Below are positions 5,566-15,044 of a stretch of DNA of 64,000 nt, piece by piece. Each line of letters starts with the position of its first letter. The first letter of the stretch is position 1. The notes below the pieces were generated by a model. It did not search any database and had not been told where the DNA came from. It was given only the letters and a program-made list of their open reading frames with translations. Source of the stretch: JALYJG01 sp033763555 (GTDB lineage Bacteria; Pseudomonadota; Alphaproteobacteria; UBA9219); the NCBI GenBank assembly GCA_033763555.1, contig JANRKK010000004.1, positions 1 to 64,000 on the forward strand, written 5' to 3'. The translations under genes were made by a program, and so were the position numbers.

Positions 5566-8226
5566 CTATTTTTTGGTCTTGAACACAAACCGCGAATAAA
5601 ACCAGCTGAGACCGAGCAGGCTGAGGCCCAGACCGAAGAACGAAAACACGCGCCACAGGCCCGTCAGTTCGGAGGCGTCATAAAGAAACACCTTGCCTAC
5701 CGTCAGCAGCATGATGATCAACGAACCAGTGCGCATCGTGCCGTCGTGCCGCAATGTTCCTGTAAATAGGAGGCCGATACCCATGAGAAGCCAAACTGCG
5801 GAGTAGGTATAAACCTCGGCACTGTTGACAATACCGCCGTCCAGATAGGCACCATGATAAAATTGCCGAACATTGAGCGAGACAAAAACAAAGCTCAGAG
5901 CGAAAACAGCGATTTTACCGGCCCGCGACAAATCCACGCGGCCCGTAGCCGCCAGTTCCTTATTGATTAGCACCACCAGAAGGACTGGCAGGGCATAAAC
6001 CAGAAGCAGCCCATTCAGAATCGGCCATGTGCCTATCATTTGGTGTGCCCAGAGCGGATTGTAGATGAGAAGATCAAAACCTGCGCTGCGAGCCACAGCC
6101 AAACCGCCCAGCACCAAACCACCCCATACAACTGCCGGGCGGACATACTGACGGCCCACGTGCAACCCAGCCAAGCTGAGCAAGAACAGGATATTGGTGA
6201 AAGTGCCTCGTGCGACAAACGCCATCCGGGCTTCGTGGCCCGAAAAAGCGGTGCCGACGACATTGTAACTCATTGCCGTGAAGAGGGCGATAGCAGCGAG
6301 TTCCAGAACCACGACGAATTGATCGTCGCGTTCAGATCGCAGTAGCCAGCTTGAACCGGCGAACATCACTGAAGGCAGTCCAAACTGGAATAGCAAGGAC
6401 GATGCCGTATGCAGTTTGTCGATATGCGCGGCTGCGTAACCCGAAAAATCGTCAAACGGGGAAGCCAATAGTGTCATGATCTCCGGCAGCAGCAGGAGGC
6501 CGAACACAACGGTCAGTACCTGCGCAATGGCGCGTAGTGTAGGAATATCGACCCGCCTGTTGATCCAGCTGATCGTCAAAACCTGCCCGGCGATGGCGAA
6601 GGCCAGATAGTCCTGATGCAGAAGGATGGCAAAACCCAGAGACAGGAATCCGGTCGCTGCAACAGTGAAAATGGCTTGCAGTCTGTGGCGCTGTTGAATA
6701 TCGGTGCACGTAACAAACAGCCGGTTGGTGGTCGAGGTGAAGAAAGCCGTGAAAATAAACGCTATGACGGCCCATAACTCATCTGCCGACAGCCAGTTAT
6801 GCGCCGCCAAAGTGGTCGTGAGCGTCGCATCAAGCCTGTGATAGGCCAGCAAATAATAGGCCAGCGCGCTGGTGGCGCTTAAACCCGCCCATGACACAGA
6901 CTTTGGGGAACGTGGCATCAGGAGATAGGCGCTTGCCGTAAAGAGGGCACCAAAACTCGTCAGAGTGATGGTAAGCGCGGTTGGGTCGGGGCTCTCCCAT
7001 GCCAACAGCATCACGGCATTCGCCGCCATCGCCAGCCAAGGAGCAAAACCGTATGTGCGGCTGTCGGACCAGGCGAGCAGAATTGCACCAACCGAGAACA
7101 AACCGAACATACCCCATTCAAAAGTGTCAAAATGAGTTGTGTAGGTGACGGTTCCCATCAGCAACAAAGAACCGCCGATGGCAATATAACGTAGCCATGA
7201 GAGCAGGCTGAACGCATCATTGTCTGACGCATCATAAGTTGCAACGACGACAGTTGTGCTGACTCCCAGAAGGAACAGCGACAGCCACATGCCGTCAATA
7301 TCGGTCAGTCCGATAAACAACCACGCAATAACCCAGAGAAAGGTGATTAAGGTCGCCGGGATCGACAGCCACCACCACTTCTGACGGCGAATGACAACCG
7401 CGAGACTTCCGAAAACGACATAGAGATAACCAAACAGTAATGGGGTATTCGGGTCGCCATGAATCAGAAGCGGCGTCACAAAACCGCCGATCAGGCCCAT
7501 CGCGGCAATCGGTGCTCCATAGCGCAGTGACAAAAGCAAAGTCATACCGGTGACACCCGCCATGCCAGCAAACCCAAGCCACGAAGGCACAAGGTGATAC
7601 AGGCTCGTGGCGGCAAACAGGCAGCCGTAAAGATCGGCAATGCCTGCGCCCGCCAAAGCCTGCGCGATGCGCGTGCTGTCGGCCATGCGTGGATGCTGGC
7701 GCACGACATGACTTCCGCCCAGCAGGGCAATGCCGAAAGCCATACCCAAAACCACCCTTACTTTTTCTGTTAGCAGGCCCGCGTCGATAGAATACTTGAC
7801 GAGGAAAAATCCCGCGAGCGCGAGGGCTATGCCGCCAAGCCAGACAAAGGCCTGGCCGCCAAATTGCTGTTCGAAAGTATGAGCCTGATTTGTTACCTGT
7901 GTCCTGATCGGTGGTGGAACAGGTTCGATGACCCCCTGCCATCCTACGCCTGGATGGGAATCATTTTCTTTCGGGGTATCCAGCGGAACAACGGGTAGAG
8001 GAGAAACCGACGCAGGATACTGATGCGACACGGGCTCTACAATCTGCGCGGCATTTGGATGAACAGCCCTTGACGTTTTCACCCCCTCCCTTTTCAACCA
8101 ATCGAGTTGGGCTTGAATCTGATCCAGTTTCGTCCGTAGCTCACTAATGGCACTTCGATTGACCCATGGCAGGATCAGGCCAGTGATGAAAGCAAAAACG
8201 AGAAATATAATACCGATGACAAACAT
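5566..8226 (-). CDS. DUF2339 polytopic membrane protein
   Basis: This 886-aa protein starts with one membrane helix, then a coiled-coil stretch (about residues 28-50, SELRTKLDQIQAQLDWLKRE), a Pro-rich linker and about 20 or more hydrophobic helices to the C-terminus. The length and the block QQFGGQAFVWLGGIALALAG match the DUF2339 family, which has no established function. It is the last gene of a minus-strand run with GDYXXLXY, DUF4401 and DUF2157 genes, which often occur together and probably form one membrane assembly. The ATG follows AAGGAAAC at good spacing. Confidence 0.88.
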   Translation of the reverse strand: MFVIGIIFLVFAFITGLILPWVNRSAISELRTKLDQIQAQLDWLKREGVKTSRAVHPNAAQIVEPVSHQYPASVSPLPVVPLDTPKENDSHPGVGWQGVIEPVPPPIRTQVTNQAHTFEQQFGGQAFVWLGGIALALAGFFLVKYSIDAGLLTEKVRVVLGMAFGIALLGGSHVVRQHPRMADSTRIAQALAGAGIADLYGCLFAATSLYHLVPSWLGFAGMAGVTGMTLLLSLRYGAPIAAMGLIGGFVTPLLIHGDPNTPLLFGYLYVVFGSLAVVIRRQKWWWLSIPATLITFLWVIAWLFIGLTDIDGMWLSLFLLGVSTTVVVATYDASDNDAFSLLSWLRYIAIGGSLLLMGTVTYTTHFDTFEWGMFGLFSVGAILLAWSDSRTYGFAPWLAMAANAVMLLAWESPDPTALTITLTSFGALFTASAYLLMPRSPKSVSWAGLSATSALAYYLLAYHRLDATLTTTLAAHNWLSADELWAVIAFIFTAFFTSTTNRLFVTCTDIQQRHRLQAIFTVAATGFLSLGFAILLHQDYLAFAIAGQVLTISWINRRVDIPTLRAIAQVLTVVFGLLLLPEIMTLLASPFDDFSGYAAAHIDKLHTASSLLFQFGLPSVMFAGSSWLLRSERDDQFVVVLELAAIALFTAMSYNVVGTAFSGHEARMAFVARGTFTNILFLLSLAGLHVGRQYVRPAVVWGGLVLGGLAVARSAGFDLLIYNPLWAHQMIGTWPILNGLLLVYALPVLLVVLINKELAATGRVDLSRAGKIAVFALSFVFVSLNVRQFYHGAYLDGGIVNSAEVYTYSAVWLLMGIGLLFTGTLRHDGTMRTGSLIIMLLTVGKVFLYDASELTGLWRVFSFFGLGLSLLGLSWFYSRFVFKTKK

Positions 8227-8241
8227 GACTTGTTTCCTTTT

Positions 8242-8727
8242 TTAATGAGGCATGATGCGCTGAAGTTTTTCATCGGCAAGTCCGACCAAGATATAATGCC
8301 CTGCGCTGTCGAACTTAAACTCTCCGTATTTCGCGTTTCTATATAATTCGGCCTGACCTTCCTGAAACATAAAGGAATCTGGTACGATACGAACGCCTCC
8401 ATATTCCTCATGATAGTGGAGAAGCCGCACACCAGGCTGTAACGATTCACCGCCGTAAAAATGGACAAATCTGGCAATGCCTCTGTCGTCAGGCGCAATA
8501 ACCATATATCCGCGCTTTTTGGGGCCGTTTATATCAGAGGATGTGGTGCGCTCCACAGCATAACGTAACCGCATGTAATCCCCCTGCATCAGCGAGCGGG
8601 GGTCAACCGGAGCGAGTTCCAGAAAAACGGTTTGTCCATGCACCTTGATCTGTTCTTTTTCATAAATTCCGTAATTGAAAATTGCAAATACAGCCAGTGA
8701 CACAATGAGGAACAGGGATTTTTTCAT
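8242..8727 (-). CDS. GDYXXLXY-motif membrane-anchored protein
   Basis: This 161-aa protein has an N-terminal membrane anchor (KKSLFLIVSLAVFAIFNYGI) and the defining motif LMQGDYMRLRYAVE, which places it in the GDYXXLXY family. The outside domain resembles those encoded downstream of DUF4401 genes. The start at MKKSLFL follows a perfect AGGAGGTG ribosome site that lies within the last codons of the upstream DUF4401 gene; the two genes are only one base apart. The family has no assigned reaction. Tight coupling with DUF4401 and DUF2157 suggests a shared envelope role. Confidence 0.87.
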   Translation of the reverse strand: MKKSLFLIVSLAVFAIFNYGIYEKEQIKVHGQTVFLELAPVDPRSLMQGDYMRLRYAVERTTSSDINGPKKRGYMVIAPDDRGIARFVHFYGGESLQPGVRLLHYHEEYGGVRIVPDSFMFQEGQAELYRNAKYGEFKFDSAGHYILVGLADEKLQRIMPH

Positions 8728-8728
8728 A

Positions 8729-9865
8729 TTACACCTCCTGATCAAATTTGCGGTAATGCATATAGGCCCGCCCCGCCAACAAGACGCAGCCGCTGGCGAC
8801 CAGAACGCCGGACTTCGTCATGAGACTAAGGTCAAGATTGTAGTAGTAGAGAGAAAGAAACAGGGGAAAGAGCAATACCCCCAGCAGCACGATCAACCTC
8901 TCATGCCGGGCATAGCCAAGCACCATAAGGCCGACAGCCAGCAAAATGCCCGGCGCCGAGATTGCCGCCAGCACCAGAGCTCCAAGACACGCCAAAATCA
9001 GTGGTTCGGATTTATACAGCTTGCTCCATTCTCCCGCCGCCCACCCAATAAGCAGTACAAGCGTCACCGCAAGCGAAACATTCATGACTACCGGACTGAA
9101 GGCATGTTGTTGCATCCAGAATCCGATTTTTGATTGCGTCGCGAAGAAAACGGCCATGACAGCCAATGAAGAGATAAAAGCATAGGCCAGCGGTATGTAA
9201 TCCCGCTTAATCCTTCCATTGGCCATGAGAACCGACGCAACGGCCAATTGAGCGATGAAGAAGGCATTAATGGCTATTTCGCGGATGACAAACTCGTCAT
9301 GCGGAACATGGCCATATCCCACATCCATCAAATTGCAGAAAACGGAAACCAGAACCGCCAGCGAGGACAGGAAGCGGTCAATGGACATCCGGTAGACGTT
9401 ATAGGTCGCCAATGTCACCAGAAAGGTAGCTGCCGCGATGCCCCATCCCTCGTTGGGCTTAAACAACTGCGCCATTCCCATAACGAATAGAATCTTGCCC
9501 GCGCCCATGAAACAGAAGGAGGTCTGCACCAGAAAGCTGTGCCGGATCATATGATCCTTGTCGCCCGAAACTCTAGCCAGCAAGATGGCGCCGCCCATTA
9601 AAATCGTCCCCCAGAGAATAAGGGTGTATTTCAGGTCAAAACTGATGAGATGCGCGGCATCAAGAAAGCCGACAAGACAAAGGGCCGTAATAAAAGCCCC
9701 AATCCCGGCCATAACCCGCAGATAAAGAGGCAATTCTCTCGCGAGCTGCTGCTCGACGGCAAATTGCTCAAGCGCCGCTTGTTGATCTTTTCGGATGAGC
9801 CCATGCGATAGCCAGTCTGTAAAAAGTTCTCTGGCCTTATAGGCGGTCATATGGTTATCGGACAT
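8729..9865 (-). CDS. DUF4401 polytopic membrane protein
   Basis: This 378-aa integral membrane protein has a short cytoplasmic N-terminus (MSDNHMTAYKARELFTDWLS) followed by about ten hydrophobic segments, matching the DUF4401 family. The start at 9865 is chosen over an upstream in-frame ATG because GGAGGTG lies directly in front of it and it overlaps the DUF2157 gene by only 11 bp. It sits between DUF2157 and GDYXXLXY genes, its usual partners. Function is unknown. Confidence 0.85.
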   Translation of the reverse strand: MSDNHMTAYKARELFTDWLSHGLIRKDQQAALEQFAVEQQLARELPLYLRVMAGIGAFITALCLVGFLDAAHLISFDLKYTLILWGTILMGGAILLARVSGDKDHMIRHSFLVQTSFCFMGAGKILFVMGMAQLFKPNEGWGIAAATFLVTLATYNVYRMSIDRFLSSLAVLVSVFCNLMDVGYGHVPHDEFVIREIAINAFFIAQLAVASVLMANGRIKRDYIPLAYAFISSLAVMAVFFATQSKIGFWMQQHAFSPVVMNVSLAVTLVLLIGWAAGEWSKLYKSEPLILACLGALVLAAISAPGILLAVGLMVLGYARHERLIVLLGVLLFPLFLSLYYYNLDLSLMTKSGVLVASGCVLLAGRAYMHYRKFDQEV

Positions 9866-10895
9866 GAGACACCTCCATATTTCTGGCGATCTTGCGCAAT
9901 GCAACGATAGCGAATGTGAATATTCCAATTGTCATAAGGCCGGTCAAAAGATACAGGGCGGCATCCATATGCTCGAATCCTTCCAGCAGGCATTTGAACC
10001 CCGCCGCTTCGGCAATGACGCAAGCCGAAAGAACGACAATCGATAACGACCAAATGTCGCGCCATTTATACCTGTAGGCCGCGAACAATCCCACGTGCAC
10101 AAGGACAGCGAGTGCAGCGCCGATCCTGGTCGATAGCGTGCGATCAAAGAAAAAGTCGTGCGGCGATCCGAAAATAAAATTGAGCGTGGGAATCAAGAGG
10201 CTGATAAGAATGGGTATGACCAGAATGGCGCGCGTCCACCGGGCCGAAAGCCACTCAACGCCCCTGGCCACGAAATATTCGCGTATTCCAAGGAAAACTA
10301 AATTAAATACGGCGACGATGGATGTGATCATCATGTCCATATCATGTCCTGACTGTACAATTTGATCCCAATACAATGTCAGAGCAATGTTACAGACAAT
10401 GAGCCACACAGCCCAGAGAGCCGCAAATTCCGAGATCAGCACCCACCCTGTTATTAACGCCGCCCACATCGTGAATAAAGTGTAGGCGTCCGCCCCAGTC
10501 TGATAAATTTGACCAAAGACGGCTAAAAATACGCCGACGAGCACGGAAGCGCTGAGCAACAGAATTTTTCCGCTCAACCGGTGCACGCCCTGTCCATAGG
10601 CAATGGCCAGACACCCCAGAATACTCAACTCGATAGACACAAACTTGATTGATGGCCCGATTTTTGCCCAATTGAAAGCGAAGAAATAGATAATACCGGC
10701 AAGAACGAGGCTTACACCCGCCACAAGCTGAAGCCTTGAGACCCATAATCCCCAGTTTCTGTGAGGATAGAGCATCTGCAGCGCATGTTCACGTGCAGCC
10801 TGCGTAATGAGGCCATGACCTGACAACTCATCGACCAGACGTCGGTCAGCCTGAATTTCCTCTATCGAAATGCGGGTATTTTTTTCTATATCCAT
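9855..10895 (-). CDS. DUF2157 polytopic membrane protein
   Basis: This 346-aa protein has a soluble N-terminal part with RRLVDELSGHGLITQAAREH, which is the typical DUF2157 opening with a helical segment before the first helix, then about ten membrane helices. The start MDIEKNTRIS at 10895 follows GGGGAGAGAG and avoids a long overlap with the upstream lplT-aas gene. The function of the family is unknown. It is the first of four consecutive envelope genes on this strand, and expression may depend on the TetR-regulated promoter upstream of aas. Confidence 0.85.
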   Translation of the reverse strand: MDIEKNTRISIEEIQADRRLVDELSGHGLITQAAREHALQMLYPHRNWGLWVSRLQLVAGVSLVLAGIIYFFAFNWAKIGPSIKFVSIELSILGCLAIAYGQGVHRLSGKILLLSASVLVGVFLAVFGQIYQTGADAYTLFTMWAALITGWVLISEFAALWAVWLIVCNIALTLYWDQIVQSGHDMDMMITSIVAVFNLVFLGIREYFVARGVEWLSARWTRAILVIPILISLLIPTLNFIFGSPHDFFFDRTLSTRIGAALAVLVHVGLFAAYRYKWRDIWSLSIVVLSACVIAEAAGFKCLLEGFEHMDAALYLLTGLMTIGIFTFAIVALRKIARNMEVSHVR

Positions 10896-10908
10896 AGTCT
10901 CTCTCCCC

Positions 10909-13900
10909 TCATTGGGCGTCGATTGTTTCAAGAATCCTGGCTTTGATTTGCACATAATCCGCTTTGCCCGTTCCCAGCAAAGGTAGCTTGTCCAGCTTCA
11001 CCAAGCGGCGCGGAATAGAAAGTTCAGTCAAACCATTCTGACGGAAATGGGAAGGAAGAACATCAAGTTCGGCTCCCGCATGTTCGGTCACAAGCACCAG
11101 CATTTCGCCCTTGCGGGGATCAGGAACGCTGACCACAACATGGTTGATGTTGGGCCAGAGTTTGCTGATGGCGGTTTCGACAGCTGTCAGAGAAACCATC
11201 TCGCCGCCGATTTTGGCGAAGCGCTTGGTGCGCCCCTGAATGGTGACGAACCCATCCTCATCGATGGCAACAATGTCACCAGTGTCGTACCAGCCATCCT
11301 GCAACGGCCGCAAAACACCCGGCGCATCATCTCTCATATAGCCCATCATCACATTGGGGCCTTTGACCAGAAGTTTTTGGCCCTGATCAATACCGGGTAC
11401 AGATTCAAATTTTACCTGAATACCTGGCATGAAGCGTCCAACAGTTCCAGCCCGATAGTGCATGGCCGTGTTGACAGAAAGGACGGGTGCGGTTTCCGTA
11501 GCGCCGTAACCTTCAAAGATTCGGATGCCGAATTTGTCAAACCAGGCGCGGCGGGTTTCTTCTTTCAGCTTCTCGGCCCCGGCGAAAACATAACGCAGGG
11601 CGTAAAAATCATAGGGGTTGGCAAAGCGCGCGTAACCGCCAAGGAAGGTGTCTGTGCCGAACAGAATAGTAGCGTTAGTGTCGTAGATAAGTTCGGGCAC
11701 GATGCGATAGTGTAAGGGTGACGGGTAAAGGAAGGTTTTAATTCCCGACAGCAACGGCAACAGAGTTCCACCCGTCAAGCCGAAAGCATGAAACATCGGC
11801 AGGCAGTTGAACACGATATCCTGCGGACCAAAATCGATGCGACTGCCCAGCTGAAAGCGATTGGCAAGAAGGTTCCGGTGACTGAGCAATACGCCCTTTG
11901 GCGTGCCTTCGGAACCGGATGTGAACAACATGACGGCAGGATCATCCGGTTTGGTCTTGGCCGACAAGGCCATGACCAGCCCCGGTACCCATCGGGCAAA
12001 AAGCGCGCGGATTTTCCCGGAGAAGCCAATTCTCGCCTGTAAATCTTCCAGATAAACAACTCTAACGCCTATCGACTGTATGGCCTCAACCACGGGCGTC
12101 AATTTGCCTGCTCCGATAAACTGTTTTGAGGTAATAACCGTCCTAAGTTCTGCCGCTTTACAGGCGCTCAGAATTTGTGCTGGCCCCGCCGTGAAATTGA
12201 GCATCGCCGTGACGCGGCCGAGGGATTGCACAGCAAAGAATGCCACCGCCGTTGCCGACATATTCGGCAGCAATAGACCAATGTGCTTTTCATCCCCTGC
12301 AACGACCCGATTGACCAAACCTGCCAGAATAAGGCTTTTGGCGATAAAAGATTTATAGGTCACCGGCTCGCGCTTCTGGTCTTCCACAATCACATGATTG
12401 CCGCCGTGAATGCGACTTGCTTCTACGAGGCTTTTCATCAGTGTCGTATCAACGGGACTGCTGTCAAAAATCATCTGCGACATCAGATCGTAAAGCTGGG
12501 CGGCAGCCAACTGGCGACGTCTGCGGCCCTTAATGTCCTCCGGCAGACTGAATTGACGCGGCGGCAGAAATGTCAGCGTGACTTTGGGGAACCAGCGAAT
12601 GCGAACCTTGCTTCTCAAACGCGACAAAGGCGAATACTGCGCTCCATCGATCCGGATCGGCAGAATCATTGCCCCGGATTTATCTGCAATCATACCTGGG
12701 CCTTCATAGATTTTCATCAACGATCCGGTCATAGTGATACGACCTTCGGGAAAGATCATGCATTTCTGATTTTGTTTCAGTTTATCGATCAGCGATTTGG
12801 TCGCCATCGGATTTGTGGGGTCGAGCGGAAACGCATCGACCAGTTTCAAAAACGGCCTTATCCACCACCGGCGGGCCACAAAGGTATTGACGGCAAAACA
12901 GACCCGCTCTGGCAGGAAAGCGGCAATCACAGCAGCATCCAGGTAGGATGTATGGTTGGCAATAATTAGAACGCGATTTCCGGCCTTGGCGTAGTTCTCA
13001 AGCCCCCTGACTTCGACGCGGTAGACCAGTTTGAGGAGCGCCGCGATCAGCGAAAAAGGCAGAAGTTTGCAGATATAGATAGCCACCACGACATTCAAAA
13101 TGGCGACAGTCAGAAAAATCTGCGGAATGGTGAAGCCGAGTTTGATCAAGCCCAGCGCCAACCCCGCCGCCGCAACCATGAACAAGGCATTCATGAGATT
13201 GTTGCTGGCGATGGCGCGGGCCCCATGATCCTTGTCGGCACGCACCTGCAAGAGGGCATAAAGCGGCACGATATAAATGCCGCCGCATACGGCAATGGCA
13301 AACAGGTCGAAAAGAACGCGCAGATTTGTAGCCTGCCGCAAGAATGCCATGAGGCTAAGTAACGAACTTCCGGCTGCTGGTGCAGCATGACGGCTGGCAA
13401 AATAGAGATCGACGGCAAAAACGGTCATGCCGAGTGCGCCGAGCGGCACATGTGTGGCCCGCACTAGTCCTTTGATCAGGCGGGCACACAAAATTGAGCC
13501 TACCGCAATGCCAATCGAAAAGGCGACAAGGAATAAGGTCACGACATGTTCATCGGCATGCAGCACATCCTTGGCAAAGGGTGAAAACTGCGCCAGGAAA
13601 ACAGTTCCTAGAAGCCAGAACCACGAAATGCCAAGGATGCAGAGAAACTCGTCACGCCTGTGGGCGCTGAAGCGGATCATATCGATCGTTCCACGCACGG
13701 GATTAAGCGCCAGTTTCATACCGGGAAGCGGCGCAGGTGCGGCGGGGATTTGGCGGCTGGCAATATAACCAAGTAACGCGAGGATGGTCATAAGACCGGC
13801 GATGCAGACAATGCCGTGATCCGTTAGAACAAGAACGCCGCCCAGAATAGTACCCGTCAATATTGCCAAAAACGTTCCAGCTTCAACGTAACCATTCCCT

Positions 13901-14322
13901 GCGATCAACTCATTCTCCTGCAAGTGCTGAGGCAGGATGGCGTATTTGACCGGCCCGAAAAAAGACGAATGCGTGCCGAAGCCGAACAGGGTCAGCAGCA
14001 AAAGCGGAATATTACCAAGAAAAAGTCCGGCGCTGCCGCTAATTGCCAGCGCAATTTCCGTTAGTTTGACCCATCGGGCTACTTGTGCACGGTCAATCTT
14101 GTCCGATATCTGGCCCGACAGATAGGAAAATGCGAACATCGGCAGGACAAAAAGACCAAAGGCCAGATTGACTAGCTGCGCCGAATACGCGCTATCGCTC
14201 GCCGCTATTTTATAAGTCACCAGAATGACCAACGCGTTCTTGAAAAGATTGTCGTTAAACGCACCCAAAAACTGCGTGATGAACAGCGGCAGAAACCGTC
14301 TCGATGACATCAGGTGGTTCAT
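10909..14322 (-). CDS. aas: LplT-PlsC-Aas fusion: lysophospholipid flippase, acyltransferase and acyl-ACP synthetase
   Basis: This 1137-aa protein joins three units for phospholipid repair. Residues 1 to about 430 form an MFS transporter resembling LplT (FITQFLGAFNDNLFKNAL). Residues about 440-600 form a PlsC-type acyltransferase with NHTSYLD (456-462) and EGR (526-528). The rest is an AMP-forming acyl-ACP/acyl-CoA synthetase with the P-loop FTSGSEGTPKG (800-810). In E. coli LplT and Aas are separate proteins that bring lysophosphatidylethanolamine inward and re-acylate it. Here flipping and acylation are in one inner-membrane chain. A divergent TetR gene and an operator in the promoter indicate regulation. 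Confidence 0.92.
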   Translation of the reverse strand: MNHLMSSRRFLPLFITQFLGAFNDNLFKNALVILVTYKIAASDSAYSAQLVNLAFGLFVLPMFAFSYLSGQISDKIDRAQVARWVKLTEIALAISGSAGLFLGNIPLLLLTLFGFGTHSSFFGPVKYAILPQHLQENELIAGNGYVEAGTFLAILTGTILGGVLVLTDHGIVCIAGLMTILALLGYIASRQIPAAPAPLPGMKLALNPVRGTIDMIRFSAHRRDEFLCILGISWFWLLGTVFLAQFSPFAKDVLHADEHVVTLFLVAFSIGIAVGSILCARLIKGLVRATHVPLGALGMTVFAVDLYFASRHAAPAAGSSLLSLMAFLRQATNLRVLFDLFAIAVCGGIYIVPLYALLQVRADKDHGARAIASNNLMNALFMVAAAGLALGLIKLGFTIPQIFLTVAILNVVVAIYICKLLPFSLIAALLKLVYRVEVRGLENYAKAGNRVLIIANHTSYLDAAVIAAFLPERVCFAVNTFVARRWWIRPFLKLVDAFPLDPTNPMATKSLIDKLKQNQKCMIFPEGRITMTGSLMKIYEGPGMIADKSGAMILPIRIDGAQYSPLSRLRSKVRIRWFPKVTLTFLPPRQFSLPEDIKGRRRRQLAAAQLYDLMSQMIFDSSPVDTTLMKSLVEASRIHGGNHVIVEDQKREPVTYKSFIAKSLILAGLVNRVVAGDEKHIGLLLPNMSATAVAFFAVQSLGRVTAMLNFTAGPAQILSACKAAELRTVITSKQFIGAGKLTPVVEAIQSIGVRVVYLEDLQARIGFSGKIRALFARWVPGLVMALSAKTKPDDPAVMLFTSGSEGTPKGVLLSHRNLLANRFQLGSRIDFGPQDIVFNCLPMFHAFGLTGGTLLPLLSGIKTFLYPSPLHYRIVPELIYDTNATILFGTDTFLGGYARFANPYDFYALRYVFAGAEKLKEETRRAWFDKFGIRIFEGYGATETAPVLSVNTAMHYRAGTVGRFMPGIQVKFESVPGIDQGQKLLVKGPNVMMGYMRDDAPGVLRPLQDGWYDTGDIVAIDEDGFVTIQGRTKRFAKIGGEMVSLTAVETAISKLWPNINHVVVSVPDPRKGEMLVLVTEHAGAELDVLPSHFRQNGLTELSIPRRLVKLDKLPLLGTGKADYVQIKARILETIDAQ

Positions 14323-14354
14323 AAATCTTCACTCCAAGCCTTGACAACGCCCTC

Positions 14355-14404
14355 TTTATACCACATACTTGAACAGTGTTCAATAAAATAATGAACATAG
14401 TTCA
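14355..14404 (-). promoter_or_regulatory. aas promoter with two TetR-type operator palindromes
   Basis: Read on the minus strand, TTGAAC (14383-14378) and TATAAA (14360-14355) are 17 bp apart, a good sigma70 promoter for the lplT-aas gene. The -35 box lies in a perfect 15-bp palindrome TTGAACAGTGTTCAA (14369-14383). A second, weaker palindrome TGAACATAGTTCA lies at 14392-14404, with centres 22 bp apart, two helical turns. This fits a TetR repressor that controls both itself and aas. Confidence 0.7.
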
Positions 14405-14418
14405 GAAAAGGTAAATCC

Positions 14419-15018
14419 ATGGCGCGACGCAAGGATCATACACCGAAAGAACTGAAGGGACTGATCCTGCAATCGGCCAGGAAAATCATTGATTCCAAGG
14501 GGTTGAATGGGCTGACGGCCCGGGCTCTGGCCAACGCCATCGGCTATACCCCTGGTACAATCTATAATTTTTACCGGGATATGGACGCCCTGGTAACTGA
14601 TATTAACCATGCAACGCTGGAACAACTATACCGGTTCTGCAATGAGCGGACGCAGGGCCTGCCACTGGATTTTTCAAAGGTCAGGGCTTTGGCTTATGCC
14701 TATGTTGATTTTGCCCACGACAACCGGCGGGCATGGGAAACGCTGTTCGCTGGAACCCGCGATGGTTCTCACAAATCAAGACTCCCCGCCTATTATCGTC
14801 AAGCACTCCTGAACCTTTTCGAATTTATCGAGACCATCCTGCGGGAATGTCTTCAAATCCCGGCCGGTGAAGCTGCAAAGATGGCACGCCTGCTTTGGGC
14901 TGCCATGCATGGCATCACGGTTCTGACGCTCGATGGCCGACTCAATCTTATCGGTGTTGGTCAGCCACATGAGATGATTGATGATTTGCTACAGAGGTAT
15001 CTTTTTCAATATCAGTAG
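14419..15018 (+). CDS. TetR/AcrR-family transcriptional regulator
   Basis: This 199-aa protein has a TetR N-terminal HTH at about residues 12-55 (GLNGLTARALANAIGYTPGT, then IYNFYRDMDAL) and a C-terminal ligand domain (TetR_C_33-like) with several helices. It is divergent from lplT-aas, and two palindromes lie in the 96-bp space between them, so it is probably the repressor of the lipid repair gene and of itself. The ligand is likely a lipid or acyl derivative by analogy with other fatty-acid-responsive TetR proteins; this is inference. Confidence 0.9.
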   Translation: MARRKDHTPKELKGLILQSARKIIDSKGLNGLTARALANAIGYTPGTIYNFYRDMDALVTDINHATLEQLYRFCNERTQGLPLDFSKVRALAYAYVDFAHDNRRAWETLFAGTRDGSHKSRLPAYYRQALLNLFEFIETILRECLQIPAGEAAKMARLLWAAMHGITVLTLDGRLNLIGVGQPHEMIDDLLQRYLFQYQ

Positions 15019-15044
15019 TGGATAGACTTTCTAAGATTATACAT

